Shown one piece after another: positions 52,687 to 61,897 of a stretch of DNA of 64,000 nucleotides (positions are counted from its first letter, which is position 1; each line of letters begins with the position of its first letter). The stretch covers positions 124,001 through 188,000 of the forward strand of contig NZ_JAPFQI010000003.1 of assembly GCF_026183895.1 (NCBI RefSeq), read 5' to 3'. The notes under the pieces were generated by a model that was not told where the DNA came from, searched no databases, and saw nothing but the letters and a program-made list of their open reading frames with translations. The translations under genes were made by a program, and so were the position numbers. The stretch is from Sabulicella glaciei. Lineage in GTDB: Bacteria > Pseudomonadota > Alphaproteobacteria > Acetobacterales > Acetobacteraceae.

Positions 52687-53459
52687 TGCCGGGGGCCGCC
52701 GCGGTCGGGCGCTCCCTGCGCCTGTATCACGACAGGGCGCGGCGGCCCGCGCTCGATGCCTTCTATGCGCGCTTCCTCGGCCCCGGCGACCTCGCCTTCG
52801 ACCTCGGCGCGCATGTGGGCGACCGCACCCTCTGCTTCCGCCGCCTGGGCGCGCGCGTGGTGGCGGTGGAGCCGCAGCCCGCGCTGCAACGCGCGCTGCG
52901 CCTCCTCCTGCGCGGCGATGTCGGCGTCACGCGCGTCGCGGCCCTGCTGGCGGCGGAGGAGGGCGAGGGCGTGCTGCGTTTGAACCGCGCCAACCCCACC
53001 GTCGCGACCGCCAGCGAGGCCTTCATCACCGCCGCTTGCGGCGCGCCGGGTTGGGAGGGGCAGGAATGGGACGCCGCGATCGCCGTCCCGCGCGTGACGC
53101 TGGATGCGCTGGTCGCACGCCACGGGCTGCCGCATTTCCTGAAGCTGGACGTGGAAGGCTACGAGGCCGAGGCGCTGGCCGGGCTGTCGCAGGCCCCGCG
53201 CGCCCTGTCCTTCGAGTGGACGACGATCCAGCGCGACATCGCCCATGCCGCGCTCGACCGCCTTGCCGCGCTGGGCTTTCGCCACTTCAACGCCTCGCTG
53301 GGCGAAAGCCTGCGATGGGAGTTCGGCGAGGCCGTGGACGCGGCTTCGCTGCGGCGCTGGCTGGATGCGTTGCCTGCCGCGGCGAATAGCGGGGACATCT
53401 ACGCAGGCCTAGAGCCGGAGCGGCTGCGGGCGGAGGAGGAGGCATGGCTGGCAAGGTGA
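52686..53459 (+). CDS. FkbM-family methyltransferase
   Basis: A 257-aa SAM-dependent methyltransferase. The SAM-binding loop is AFDLGAHVGDRTLCFRRLGA near 37-56, the second acidic strand VVAVEPQPALQRAL, and the FkbM signature HFLKLDVEGYEAEALAGL near 158-175. FkbM enzymes methylate hydroxyls of sugars or polyketides. The ATG shares its A with the previous stop (TGATG), and the last 16 bases overlap ybaK, so expression as part of the GST-VOC-ybaK chain is likely. Confidence 0.85.
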   Translation: MPGAAAVGRSLRLYHDRARRPALDAFYARFLGPGDLAFDLGAHVGDRTLCFRRLGARVVAVEPQPALQRALRLLLRGDVGVTRVAALLAAEEGEGVLRLNRANPTVATASEAFITAACGAPGWEGQEWDAAIAVPRVTLDALVARHGLPHFLKLDVEGYEAEALAGLSQAPRALSFEWTTIQRDIAHAALDRLAALGFRHFNASLGESLRWEFGEAVDAASLRRWLDALPAAANSGDIYAGLEPERLRAEEEAWLAR

Positions 53460-53923
53460 CGCCCGCGGTGCGCGCGGCCGAGGCGGCGGGGCTGCGCTTC
53501 CGCCTGCTGGAATACAACTACGACCCTTCAGCGGAATCGGTCGGCCTCCAGGCGGCCTCCGCGCTCGGCCTGCCGCCCGCCCAGGTCTTCAAGACGCTGG
53601 TCGCCGTGCTGGACACGGGCGAGATGGTCTGCGCCGCCATTCCTTCCGACGCGCGGCTGAACCTCAAGGCGCTCGCCACCGCCGCCGGCGCGAAGCGCGC
53701 CGAGATGGCCGACCCGGCAAAGGCCGAGCGTGCGACCGGCTACGTGGTGGGTGGCATCAGTCCCTTCGGCCAGCGCCGCAAGCTCCGCGCCTTCCTGGAC
53801 GGGAGCGCCGCGCAGCACGCGGAGATCCTGCTGAATGGCGGGCGACGCGGCCTGCAGATCGCCGCCGCACCGGAGGATTGCGCCCGCGCCCTGGACGCCC
53901 TGGTCGCGCCGCTCACGGGCTGA
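53444..53923 (+). CDS. ybaK: Cys-tRNA(Pro) deacylase YbaK/EbsC family
   Basis: A 159-aa editing enzyme that hydrolyses Cys mischarged on tRNA-Pro. The key Lys is in AQVFKTLVAVLD (50), and GGISPFGQRRKL near 102-113 forms the conserved Gly-rich pocket; NGGRRGLQIAAAPEDCARAL closes the fold. It is the last gene of a rightward chain and overlaps the converging opgH-like gene by 11 bases, so the two messages are complementary at their 3' ends. Confidence 0.93.
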   Translation: MAGKVTPAVRAAEAAGLRFRLLEYNYDPSAESVGLQAASALGLPPAQVFKTLVAVLDTGEMVCAAIPSDARLNLKALATAAGAKRAEMADPAKAERATGYVVGGISPFGQRRKLRAFLDGSAAQHAEILLNGGRRGLQIAAAPEDCARALDALVAPLTG

Positions 53924-55568
53924 GCGCCGCGCGCCCCGCCACCTCCTCCGGTGTCGCCGCGATTCCGCTCCGCGCCAGGATGCGCCCGAAGCCGGGCGAG
54001 GAGGACAGCACGCAGAAGGGGACTGCCAGCAGAAGCCCCCCCACCCAGACTAGCGCGAAGGGCATCAGGCGCGGCGCCGTCGCGGCCAGCAGGGCGAAGA
54101 CCACCAGTCCGGCGGCGGTCTGCGGCCAAAGCAGCCGTGCCGCATCCCCCCACCCTACCCCCCGCGCAGCCCGGTTCTGCGGCAGCCAGGAGGAGCGGCG
54201 CCCCCAGGCGAGCGCGAGCAGGAAGCGCGTCTTGCTCATCACCGAGACGGGGGCGAGGACGAAGGTGAAGAGGATCTCCGCCAGCGCACCGAGCAGGAAG
54301 CGCCCGCGCCCGCCATAGCGCGCCGCTTCCCGCCGCCGCAGCAGCACCTGCGCATAGCCGGCGAGCTTGGGCGAATAGGCGGCGGCCCACCAGGCAAACA
54401 TGATGAGGGCGAGGTCGCGTGCCGGGATGGCATCGAAGCCGCCCGTCGCCGCGATGCCCAAGGCCAGGGCGAAAGCCAGCGCCCAGAGCGGGGCGCAAAT
54501 GAACAGGAGGATGGCCTGCGCCAGTTGCCAGCGCGCCATGATGCCCAGCCCCGGCTGCCGCAGCAGCGCGAGGTACTGCATGTTGCCCGCCGCCCAGCGC
54601 TCGTCCCGCGCCAGGAATTCCGGCAGGGCGGGCGGATTGCCTTCCAGCGATCCGCGCTCCTCCGGCCAGCACCAAACCTCCCATCCCGCCTCGTGCAGGC
54701 GGATCGCTTCGACCTGGTCGTGGCTGAGGATGGCGGAGCCATCGGGCAGGGTTTCCAGCCGCGCGTATTCGCGGAAGGCGCTGACGCGGAACATGGCGTT
54801 GTGGCCCCAGTAAGGACCCTTCGGCCCCTGCCACCACCCCTGCCCCGTGGCCCAGGCGCGCATCCCCGCGCGCATGCCAAACTGGAACAGGCGCGGGAAA
54901 GGCTGCGTCACCGGCCGCCCGACAATGAGCTGCTGCACGAGGCCGATGCGTCCGTCGCTTTCCAGCAGCGCGGCGAGGCGCAGCACCGCTTCCCCGCTCA
55001 TCTCGGAGTCGGCGTCCAGCACCAGCGCGAAGTCGTAGCCGCTGCCCTCGGCATCCAGGAAGGACATCACGTTGCCCGCCTTGAACCCCGTCGCCTCCGC
55101 GCGGCGGCGCAGGTGGATGCGGGCGGCGTCGGCGCGCGCGTCGCGGAAGGCGGCCACGGCGCGGTCCTCGGCCTCGCGCAGCGCGGCGTCGCGCGTGTCG
55201 GACAGCAGCCAGGCGTCGAAGCCCTCGGTCGGCAGCGCGTCCAACAGGCGGCCCAGCGCGGGCAGCACCTCCTCCATCGCCTCGTTGCGGAGGCACAGGG
55301 CGATGGCGGTGCGGGACCGGATGGGCGCGGGGGGCGCGCGGCGCGCGGCGGGCAGCACGTGCGAGGCCGGATCCCGCACGCTGAGCAGGATGGCGAGGCC
55401 CAGCACGGATTGCGCGAAGCCCAGCGCGCCCCAGGGGGAGAGAGCGGCCAGGCAGGCCAGCAGTGCGAAACCCGCTGGCCCGTGCGGAACCACGCGCGCG
55501 GCGAGCAGGAGCAGGACGAGCGCGGAAAGGAGGACCAGCGCCAGGAAGGCGAAACGCCGCAGGGACAT
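53913..55568 (-). CDS. OpgH/MdoH-like glucan glucosyltransferase, short form
   Basis: A 551-aa membrane glycosyltransferase. Two helices start the protein (FAFLALVLLSALVLLLLAAR and a second to about 70). A GT2 catalytic domain follows with TAIALCLRNEAMEEVLPALG, FALVLDADSEMSGEAVLRLA, ILSHDQVEAIRLHEAGWEVW and RDERWAAGNMQYL, then several C-terminal helices. E. coli MdoH is about 850 aa, so this is a trimmed version. It would make the beta-glucan backbone of periplasmic osmoregulated glucans. No opgG gene is adjacent. It lies 46 bases after binding protein 8. Confidence 0.87.
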   Translation of the reverse strand: MSLRRFAFLALVLLSALVLLLLAARVVPHGPAGFALLACLAALSPWGALGFAQSVLGLAILLSVRDPASHVLPAARRAPPAPIRSRTAIALCLRNEAMEEVLPALGRLLDALPTEGFDAWLLSDTRDAALREAEDRAVAAFRDARADAARIHLRRRAEATGFKAGNVMSFLDAEGSGYDFALVLDADSEMSGEAVLRLAALLESDGRIGLVQQLIVGRPVTQPFPRLFQFGMRAGMRAWATGQGWWQGPKGPYWGHNAMFRVSAFREYARLETLPDGSAILSHDQVEAIRLHEAGWEVWCWPEERGSLEGNPPALPEFLARDERWAAGNMQYLALLRQPGLGIMARWQLAQAILLFICAPLWALAFALALGIAATGGFDAIPARDLALIMFAWWAAAYSPKLAGYAQVLLRRREAARYGGRGRFLLGALAEILFTFVLAPVSVMSKTRFLLALAWGRRSSWLPQNRAARGVGWGDAARLLWPQTAAGLVVFALLAATAPRLMPFALVWVGGLLLAVPFCVLSSSPGFGRILARSGIAATPEEVAGRAALSP

Positions 55569-55614
55569 CCCGCCTTCCTGCCCCGGAATCCAGCCCGGCG
55601 ACAGGGGCGCGGCG

Positions 55615-56580
55615 CTACTCGATCTTGATGCCGGCGGCGCGGACGATGGGCGTCCAGCGCGCGTATTCGTCTCGCACGAAGCGGTCGGTCGCGGCGGGGT
55701 CCATCCAGATCGTCTCGCTGCCGATCTCGCGCAGGCGCGTCTGCACCGCCGGGGCTTCCAGCGCCTCGCGCGACATCTCGCCCGCGCGGCGCACGATGGC
55801 GGCGGGCGTGCCCTTGGGGGCGAAGAGCCCAGTCCAGGACCGCACGGCGTAGTCCGGCACGCCGCCCTCGCTGACCGTGGGCAGGTCGGGACGCAGCCCC
55901 ACCCGCTCCGCCGTGCAGACGGCGATGATGCGCACGCGGCCGCCCTCGGCCGGCGGGATCACGGTGGGCAGGTTCATGAAGGCCATCGGGATGGTTCCCG
56001 CGATCAGGTCGGACAGCACCGGCCCGCCGCCGCGATACGGCACATGCGTCAGGTCGAGCCCCGTCCGCAGCCGCAGCAATTCACCCGCGAGATGGTTGGA
56101 GGAGCCGACGCCGGAGGAGCCGAAGGACAGCCCGCCCCGGGTGCGCCGGATGTGCTCCAGCAGCTCCGGCACGTTGCGCACGGGCAGCGAGGGATGGACG
56201 GCGATCACGTTGGGCACGTCCACCCACATCGCCATCGCCTCGAAGGCCTCGCGCACGTCGTAGCCCAGCTCGCCCGAGATGATCGGGTGGAAGACGTGGT
56301 TGGAGGCGGAGGAAACGAAGAGCGCATGTCCATCCGGCCGCGCCCGCATGGCGATGCCCATGCCGATGGAGCCGCCGCCGCCGGGCCGGTTCTCCACCAC
56401 GAAGGGCTGGCCGGCGCGCTGCTCGAATTGCGGCGCGAGCAGCCGCGCGACGATGTCGTTGGAGCCGCCGGGCGCCCAGGGAACCATCAGCGTGACCGGG
56501 CGGCTGGGCCAGGCCTCCTGCGCGAGGGCCGGGGCGGCGAGCATGGCTGGGGCGGCGGCAAGCAGGGTGCGGCGCTTCAT
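55615..56580 (-). CDS. Bug/TctC-family periplasmic binding protein 8
   Basis: A 321-aa secreted protein with signal MKRRTLLAAAPAMLAAPALA cut before QEAWP. Landmarks are VTLMVPWAPGGSNDIVARLL, VVENRPGGGGSIGMG, RPDGHALFVSSASN, FGSSGVGSSNHLAGELL, THVPYRGGGPVLSDLIAG and LPTVSEGGVPD. It is 70 bases downstream of binding protein 9 and 46 upstream of the opgH-like gene on the same strand. No enzyme partner is next to it, so its ligand cannot be guessed from context. Confidence 0.9.
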   Translation of the reverse strand: MKRRTLLAAAPAMLAAPALAQEAWPSRPVTLMVPWAPGGSNDIVARLLAPQFEQRAGQPFVVENRPGGGGSIGMGIAMRARPDGHALFVSSASNHVFHPIISGELGYDVREAFEAMAMWVDVPNVIAVHPSLPVRNVPELLEHIRRTRGGLSFGSSGVGSSNHLAGELLRLRTGLDLTHVPYRGGGPVLSDLIAGTIPMAFMNLPTVIPPAEGGRVRIIAVCTAERVGLRPDLPTVSEGGVPDYAVRSWTGLFAPKGTPAAIVRRAGEMSREALEAPAVQTRLREIGSETIWMDPAATDRFVRDEYARWTPIVRAAGIKIE

Positions 56581-56650
56581 GGCGAATCCTCCGTTGCGCA
56601 GGCTTTAGCCGAGGCCGCGCCCGCGCGCGACCTCGGATCGGCGCCGCCCC

Positions 56651-57604
56651 TCAGTCTCGCCAGGGATGCTGCTGCCACATGCGCGTGTAGCTTTCGCGCA
56701 TCGCCATCAGCACCGTGCGATGCTGGTCGGGGTCGAGGAAGCGCAGAGGCAATTGCTGCTGCGTCGCCGCATGCTTGAAATCCGGGTCGTCCATCGCCTT
56801 GCGCACCGCGTTCGCCAGCCGCTCCAGCACGGCGGGCGGCGTCCCGGCCGGCGCGGCGAGGCCGCGCAGCGAGCCGTCCACCACGTCGAAGCCCTGCTCG
56901 CGGAAGGTCGGCACGTCCGAGGTGTTGCTCCAACGCGTCTCGGCCATCTGGCCGAGCGGGCGCAGCAGGCCGTTGCGGAAATCGCCCACACCCTCGCCCA
57001 TGTTCATCGCCGCCAACTGGATGGTCTTGCCCAGGATGGCGTTGCGCACCTGGGAGGAGCCGTTGAACGGCACGTGCAGCAGCTTCACGCCCGAAAGCCG
57101 CTCGAAGGCCAGCGTCGCCAGGTGGTCGTCCGAGCCAACGCCCGTGGTGCCATAGCCGATCGTCCCCGGCGCGGCGCGCGCGGCGGCAGCGAGGTCGGCC
57201 AGGGTACGCCACGGGCTGTCCGGCAGCACCCAGAACCCGCCCGGGTCGTCCACCACGTTGGCGATCGGCGCGAAATCCTCCAGCCGGTAGCGCGCCTGCC
57301 GCTCGATGGGGATGGTGACGAGGTTGGGGGTGTTGATGAAGCCGATGGTCAGCCCGTCCGGCCGTGCCCGCGCCAGCTCCGACCAGCCCACCTCGCCTCC
57401 CGCGCCGGCGCGGTTCAGCACCAGGATGGACTGGCCCAGATCCCTCTCCATGAAGCGCGCCACGGTGCGCGCCGCGACGTCGGTGCCGCCGCCGGGGGCG
57501 AAGGCGACGATCATTGTGATGGGACGGTCGGGGCTCCAGCCCTGCGCGAGAGCGGGCGCCGCCAGCAGGGCGGGCGCCGCGGCGAGGATGCTGCGTCGGA
57601 ACAT
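56651..57604 (-). CDS. Bug/TctC-family periplasmic binding protein 9
   Basis: A 317-aa binding protein with signal MFRRSILAAAPALLAAPALA cut before QGWSP. It shares long stretches with protein 7 at 35294: MIVAFAPGGGTDVAARTVAR, RARPDGLTIGFINTPN, VDDPGGFWV, GTTGVGSDDHLATLAFERLS, and the ending HPWRD. The ENR triplet common to most of the others is LNR here. It lies 42 bases after hpnN on the same strand and may be read from the copC-copD-hpnN promoter. Confidence 0.9.
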   Translation of the reverse strand: MFRRSILAAAPALLAAPALAQGWSPDRPITMIVAFAPGGGTDVAARTVARFMERDLGQSILVLNRAGAGGEVGWSELARARPDGLTIGFINTPNLVTIPIERQARYRLEDFAPIANVVDDPGGFWVLPDSPWRTLADLAAAARAAPGTIGYGTTGVGSDDHLATLAFERLSGVKLLHVPFNGSSQVRNAILGKTIQLAAMNMGEGVGDFRNGLLRPLGQMAETRWSNTSDVPTFREQGFDVVDGSLRGLAAPAGTPPAVLERLANAVRKAMDDPDFKHAATQQQLPLRFLDPDQHRTVLMAMRESYTRMWQQHPWRD

Positions 57605-57646
57605 TGGCGTTTGGCCTCCCTATCTTTGGGAGGGAGCCTGCCACGC

Positions 57647-60199
57647 TCAGGCGCGGGAGGCGAAGAGTTTCAACAGCGGCGGCAGCACCAGCATGACGCA
57701 GAGCAGCGAGTAGACGAGGCTCATGGACAGGACGACGCCCATGGAGGCCGTACCCGGGTGCGGCGACAGCGCCAGCGCGCCGAAGGCGGCGGCGTTGGTG
57801 ATGGCCGAGTAGATCACCGCCCGGTTGAGCGGCGAGGCGAGGAGGTCCCGCCGCCCCTGCTTCCAGGCCGCGACGAAGTAGATGTCATAGGCCACGCCCT
57901 GCCCAAAGAGCAGCGGCAGCGCGATGATGTTGGCGAGGTTGAGGTCCGGCCCCAGCAGCGCGCAATGCGCCAGCGTCAGCAGCCCCGCCAGCGCCAGCGG
58001 CGCCACGGCGAGCAAGGACAGACGCACGGAACGCAAGGTGAGCCAGAGCAGCGCCATCACCAGCGCGACCGCGAGGAGGCCGCTCTGCACGAAGGCCCAT
58101 TCGATGGTGGCGGAGGAGCCGAGCGCGGAGGTGGCGAGGCCGACCGCGCCCGGCGCCACGGCCTGCACGGCGCGGGCGAAGCGGCGAAGCTGCTCCGTCT
58201 CGTCGCCCGGCAGGGGCGCGGGAGCGACCTCGACGCGGGCGCGGCCATCGGCGGTGAGCCAGTCGGCGCGCAGGTCCTCGGGAAGGGAATCCAGCGTCAC
58301 CGGGCCGGCGGCCAGCATGTCGCGCACCTTGCCCAGCATGTCGGCGAGGCCGGGCAGGATGGCCTGGGCGAAGGCGGCGCGCTGCGCCTCGGTCCCGGCG
58401 GCGAGGGCCCGCAGCGCCTCGCCCGTTCCACCGCCCAGCGCCGCGCCGGCCCGGCCCAGCGCGGCGGCGGATTGCGCGTCGGTCGGCGGGGCCTCCGTCC
58501 CGGGCACCAGGCTGGGGCCGAGCAGCATCGCCGCATCCTCGAGGAGGGCGAGCTTCGCCTCCTGGTCCTCCGGCACGAAATCCGTCAGCGTCGTGGTGCG
58601 CGCCACCTCCGGCAGGGCGTCGAGCCGCGTGGCGAGGGCGGAGGCCGCCTCCGGCCCCGCGGCCAGCACGTCCAGCGTGTTGGGGTTGGTGTCCTTGTCG
58701 CGCGCCAGGTCGCGCCAGGTCGCCACCGATTCCGCGCCGGGGTCGCGCAGGTTGATCGGGTTGGTGTCGAAGCGCAGCTCCGACAGGGCGACGGCGCAGC
58801 CCAGCGCCACCAGGCCGGCCAGCACCGCCACGCCGCGGGCATGGCGGGACAGGAACTCGTCCACCGGGCGCAGTGCGGGGTAGCCCACCTCCCGCGCCTC
58901 GGCGCGCGGCCGGGCGAGCAGCATGAGGGCGGGCAGCAGCGTCATGGCGAGCCACCAGCCGATCAGCATCCCGACCCCAGCGATCAGCCCCAGCTCCGCG
59001 ACTCCCTTGTAGTCGGTGGGCATGAAGGCGAGGAAGGAGCCGGCGACGGCCAGCGCCGCGAGCGTCATGCCCGGCCCCGCCATGCGCGCCGCCGCGCCCA
59101 GCGCCTCCAGCGTGCCGCCCGCCTTCGCGCGCTCCGCCCGGTACTGCACGGCGTACTGGATGCCGAAATCCACGCCGATGCCGATGAACAGCACGGCGAA
59201 GGCGATGGAGATCGGGTTGAAGCGCCCCACCGCCAGGATGCCGAACCCGCCCGTCCAGACGAGGCCCAGCACCACCAGCGTCAGCAGCGGCCAGATCAGC
59301 CGGAAGGAGCGAAGCGCCATCCAGAGCAGGATGCCGACCAGCACGAAGGACACGACCGTGCTCTCCACGGCGCCGTCCGCCACCGTGGCGAACTCCTCAT
59401 CCGCCATGGGCACGGGCCCGGTGAGGCGGATCGGGCCGATGCCGAGCCGCGCCGCCTCGCCGCGGATCACCGCCGTCGCGTCGGCGCCGGAGGAAAGCTG
59501 GCCGTAATCGAGCGCCGGCTGCACCAGGATCAGGCGGCGGAGCTCCAGCGGCGCGGGGGCGCGGCCGGTCATCAGCCCCTGCCAGTCGGGCGGGGCGACG
59601 CGCCCCTCCAGCGCGGCTCGCGCGGCCTGCTCGGTCGCTTCCAGCACCGGTCGGACCCGCTCGGGCAGTGCCTCGCCGCGCTCCATCCCCTCGCCCATCA
59701 GGCGCAGCAGGCCGGCGAAGCCGCGCAGGCCGGGGTCGGCGGCGACGGTGCCCAGCCAGGGCTGCGCCTCCACCAGCCTTTCGGTGACGCCGCGCACCTC
59801 CTCCGTCGAAAGAAAGAGAAGGCCGTGCTGGCGCCAGAACGGGCCGGAATCGGGGCGGCGCACGGTGCGGAACAGTTGCGGCCGCGCACGCAGCGCCTCG
59901 GCCAGGGCCTCCGCGTCGCGGTCGGCCTCCGACGGGGTGGCGCGGTCCAGCACCACCAGGATCAGGTCCTGGCGCTGCGGGAAGGCTTCCTCCATCTGCC
60001 GCTCGGCGAGGCGCCAGGGCAGGTCCTGCGGAAAAAGCCGCGTGACGTCGGAATCGAGCGCGAAGCGCGTGACGAGCAGCCAGAGCGCCGCCACGCTGAC
60101 CAGCAGCGACAGCAGCACCGTGGTCCAGGGAAAGCGGACCGACCGGCCAACCAGCGCCACCACCACGCGGCCCAGAGCCGCGGCGGGATCAGCTTTCAC
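57647..60199 (-). CDS. hpnN: Hopanoid-associated RND/MMPL transporter HpnN
   Basis: An 850-aa inner-membrane protein of the RND superfamily, duplicated as usual. Each half has one leading helix, a large periplasmic loop and a helix bundle (NPISIAFAVLFIGIGVDFGI and NLANIIALPLLFGQGVAYDI mark the pore helices). PQRQDLILVVLD and VEVAPAPLPGDE lie in the loops. HpnN moves hopanoids to the outer membrane in Rhodopseudomonas and Methylobacterium. The assignment is strengthened by hpnH 2.2 kb away. Its start overlaps copD by 11 bases, which is unusual. Confidence 0.87.
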   Translation of the reverse strand: MKADPAAALGRVVVALVGRSVRFPWTTVLLSLLVSVAALWLLVTRFALDSDVTRLFPQDLPWRLAERQMEEAFPQRQDLILVVLDRATPSEADRDAEALAEALRARPQLFRTVRRPDSGPFWRQHGLLFLSTEEVRGVTERLVEAQPWLGTVAADPGLRGFAGLLRLMGEGMERGEALPERVRPVLEATEQAARAALEGRVAPPDWQGLMTGRAPAPLELRRLILVQPALDYGQLSSGADATAVIRGEAARLGIGPIRLTGPVPMADEEFATVADGAVESTVVSFVLVGILLWMALRSFRLIWPLLTLVVLGLVWTGGFGILAVGRFNPISIAFAVLFIGIGVDFGIQYAVQYRAERAKAGGTLEALGAAARMAGPGMTLAALAVAGSFLAFMPTDYKGVAELGLIAGVGMLIGWWLAMTLLPALMLLARPRAEAREVGYPALRPVDEFLSRHARGVAVLAGLVALGCAVALSELRFDTNPINLRDPGAESVATWRDLARDKDTNPNTLDVLAAGPEAASALATRLDALPEVARTTTLTDFVPEDQEAKLALLEDAAMLLGPSLVPGTEAPPTDAQSAAALGRAGAALGGGTGEALRALAAGTEAQRAAFAQAILPGLADMLGKVRDMLAAGPVTLDSLPEDLRADWLTADGRARVEVAPAPLPGDETEQLRRFARAVQAVAPGAVGLATSALGSSATIEWAFVQSGLLAVALVMALLWLTLRSVRLSLLAVAPLALAGLLTLAHCALLGPDLNLANIIALPLLFGQGVAYDIYFVAAWKQGRRDLLASPLNRAVIYSAITNAAAFGALALSPHPGTASMGVVLSMSLVYSLLCVMLVLPPLLKLFASRA

Positions 60200-61892
60200 G
60201 ATAGAAGATCAGCAGCATGGAAATGCCGATCATGCAGGCCGGCCAGATCCAGCCCGCCCACAGCGCCTCGCGCGCCGGTTCCACGCTTCCGTCGGCCCGC
60301 GCGGCCACCGCGCCGCCGCGCAGCTCCACCCAGCGCGCGCAGCCCGCGATCACGGCCAGCGCGCCAAGCGGCAGGTGTGACAGCTCGACCAGCAACGCCT
60401 CCTTGATATTGCCGATGGCGTGGCTGTGGGTGAGCAGGAGGAACCCGCCCACCACCATGGCCAGGGGAAAGACATAGGAGGCCGCGCCGCTGCGCCCGCG
60501 CAGCCGCACCGTCCACTCGGACACGGCAAAGGCGACCACCAGCAGGGACAGCAGCTTGTGCTGCAGGACTTCCGGGTCGCGCAGCGATTCCAGCAGCGGG
60601 ATGTCGCCCATCGGCCAGGATTCGGGGTCGGAACGGATCAGCAGGAACAGGGCGAGGAGCAGGTAGAGCAGCGGCCAGTGCCGCGCCCATGGGAATCGCC
60701 CGCTGCGGTCCAGCAGCGCCGCGATGCCGACCAGCAGTACCACGAACCCGGCCATGTGGTGGTTGTATTCGCTCCAGGCCATGTCGAAGGCGTTGCGCGG
60801 CGGCAGGAAGCCCTCGCCGGGGATGAAGGCCTGCGGGCGGGCGGCTTCCTGCCGCTCCTGCCACTCCGCATCCAGCCGCGACTGCAGCTCGGGGATGGCG
60901 AGATCCTGGCGGTCCGGGCTTTGCAGCCGCGGCCAGGTGGGGGTGAAGCGCTCCGCCACCTCGGCCCAGGTCGCGCGGTCATCCGGCAGGTCCACCGAGG
61001 GCGGCACGGAGGTGAGAGAGGCGGCGATGCCGAACACGGCGATGCCCGCGATCACCTCGCACTCGACGAAGCGGCGCAGGCGCGGCAGCCAGGCTTCGGG
61101 CGCGCCGGCCCGGCTCAGCCGGTGCAGCAGGATCCAGTTGGCGAGGCCGAGCGCCAGCAGGAACAGGGTGAGGAAGCCCTTGGTCGCCGCCATGGCGCCA
61201 TAGGCCGTCCCATACAGCGCGTCCGGCGCGACGATGTAGCCGCGCCAGTAGCCCAGCAGCCCCAGCAGGATCAGCCCCACCCCCGCCGCGGCCTGGCGCG
61301 AATAGCGCCGCCCGATCGCCTGCGCCACCGCGGCCGGCCAGTCGGCGCGCAGCGCCAGCAGCAGCACGGGCAGCCCACCGAGCCAGAGCGCCGCCCCCAG
61401 CTGGTGCAGATAGGTGGAAAGGAGGAGGTAGCCCCGCCCCTCGGGCCGGGCCGTGGCGTGAGACCCGCCGACGGCGGCCGCCAGCAGCAGCAGGGAGATC
61501 GCTATCAGCGCCCAGCCCCGCCCGCCGCCGAAATCGCCGCGCGGCACGAGCAGCATGAGCAACACGGCGAAGAGCATGACCGCGAAGCCGGAGAGGACGA
61601 ACTGCGCCCCCATGGCGGAGAAGAGCGGCAGGTCCATCGCCCCCGACAGCGCCAGGAGCCCGAGCGCCAGGGACAGGCCGGTGAAGCCCAGCGTCGCCCA
61701 TCCCGCGACGCGCACGACCCGGAGGGTCATGCGCCCCGCCAGTTCCGCCTGATGCGCGGGCAGGAGCCGCGCCAAAGGCGCCGTCACCAGCAACAAGGTG
61801 AGCACGCCCCCGACCAGCGCGGAACGCGAGGCGAGCGCCCCCGCCTTCAGCACCACGGACAGGAAGCCGTAGAGGTCGAGGAACAGTTCCAT
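60189..61892 (-). CDS. CopD-family membrane protein
   Basis: A 567-aa multi-helix protein. The first half is the CopD/YcnJ-type domain (VVLKAGALASRSALVGGVLT, STYLHQLGAALWLGGLPVLL, AAMATKGFLTLFLLALGLAN in spirit). A periplasmic loop with many acidic and Gln residues follows at about 300-345. The second half has its own helices and His clusters in SEYNHHMAGFV, LLTHSHAIGN and LVELSHLPLG. It would carry copper across or through the inner membrane. The gene follows copC by five bases and overlaps hpnN. Confidence 0.83.
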   Translation of the reverse strand: MELFLDLYGFLSVVLKAGALASRSALVGGVLTLLLVTAPLARLLPAHQAELAGRMTLRVVRVAGWATLGFTGLSLALGLLALSGAMDLPLFSAMGAQFVLSGFAVMLFAVLLMLLVPRGDFGGGRGWALIAISLLLLAAAVGGSHATARPEGRGYLLLSTYLHQLGAALWLGGLPVLLLALRADWPAAVAQAIGRRYSRQAAAGVGLILLGLLGYWRGYIVAPDALYGTAYGAMAATKGFLTLFLLALGLANWILLHRLSRAGAPEAWLPRLRRFVECEVIAGIAVFGIAASLTSVPPSVDLPDDRATWAEVAERFTPTWPRLQSPDRQDLAIPELQSRLDAEWQERQEAARPQAFIPGEGFLPPRNAFDMAWSEYNHHMAGFVVLLVGIAALLDRSGRFPWARHWPLLYLLLALFLLIRSDPESWPMGDIPLLESLRDPEVLQHKLLSLLVVAFAVSEWTVRLRGRSGAASYVFPLAMVVGGFLLLTHSHAIGNIKEALLVELSHLPLGALAVIAGCARWVELRGGAVAARADGSVEPAREALWAGWIWPACMIGISMLLIFYRES

Positions 61893-61897
61893 CGGCC

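Noticed and set aside
56666-60406. A 1246-codon open frame on the plus strand opposite hpnN and a binding-protein gene
   Set aside because: It is antisense to two well-supported genes and has a low-complexity Arg/Gln/His/Gly-rich product. In very GC-rich DNA such mirror frames are expected.
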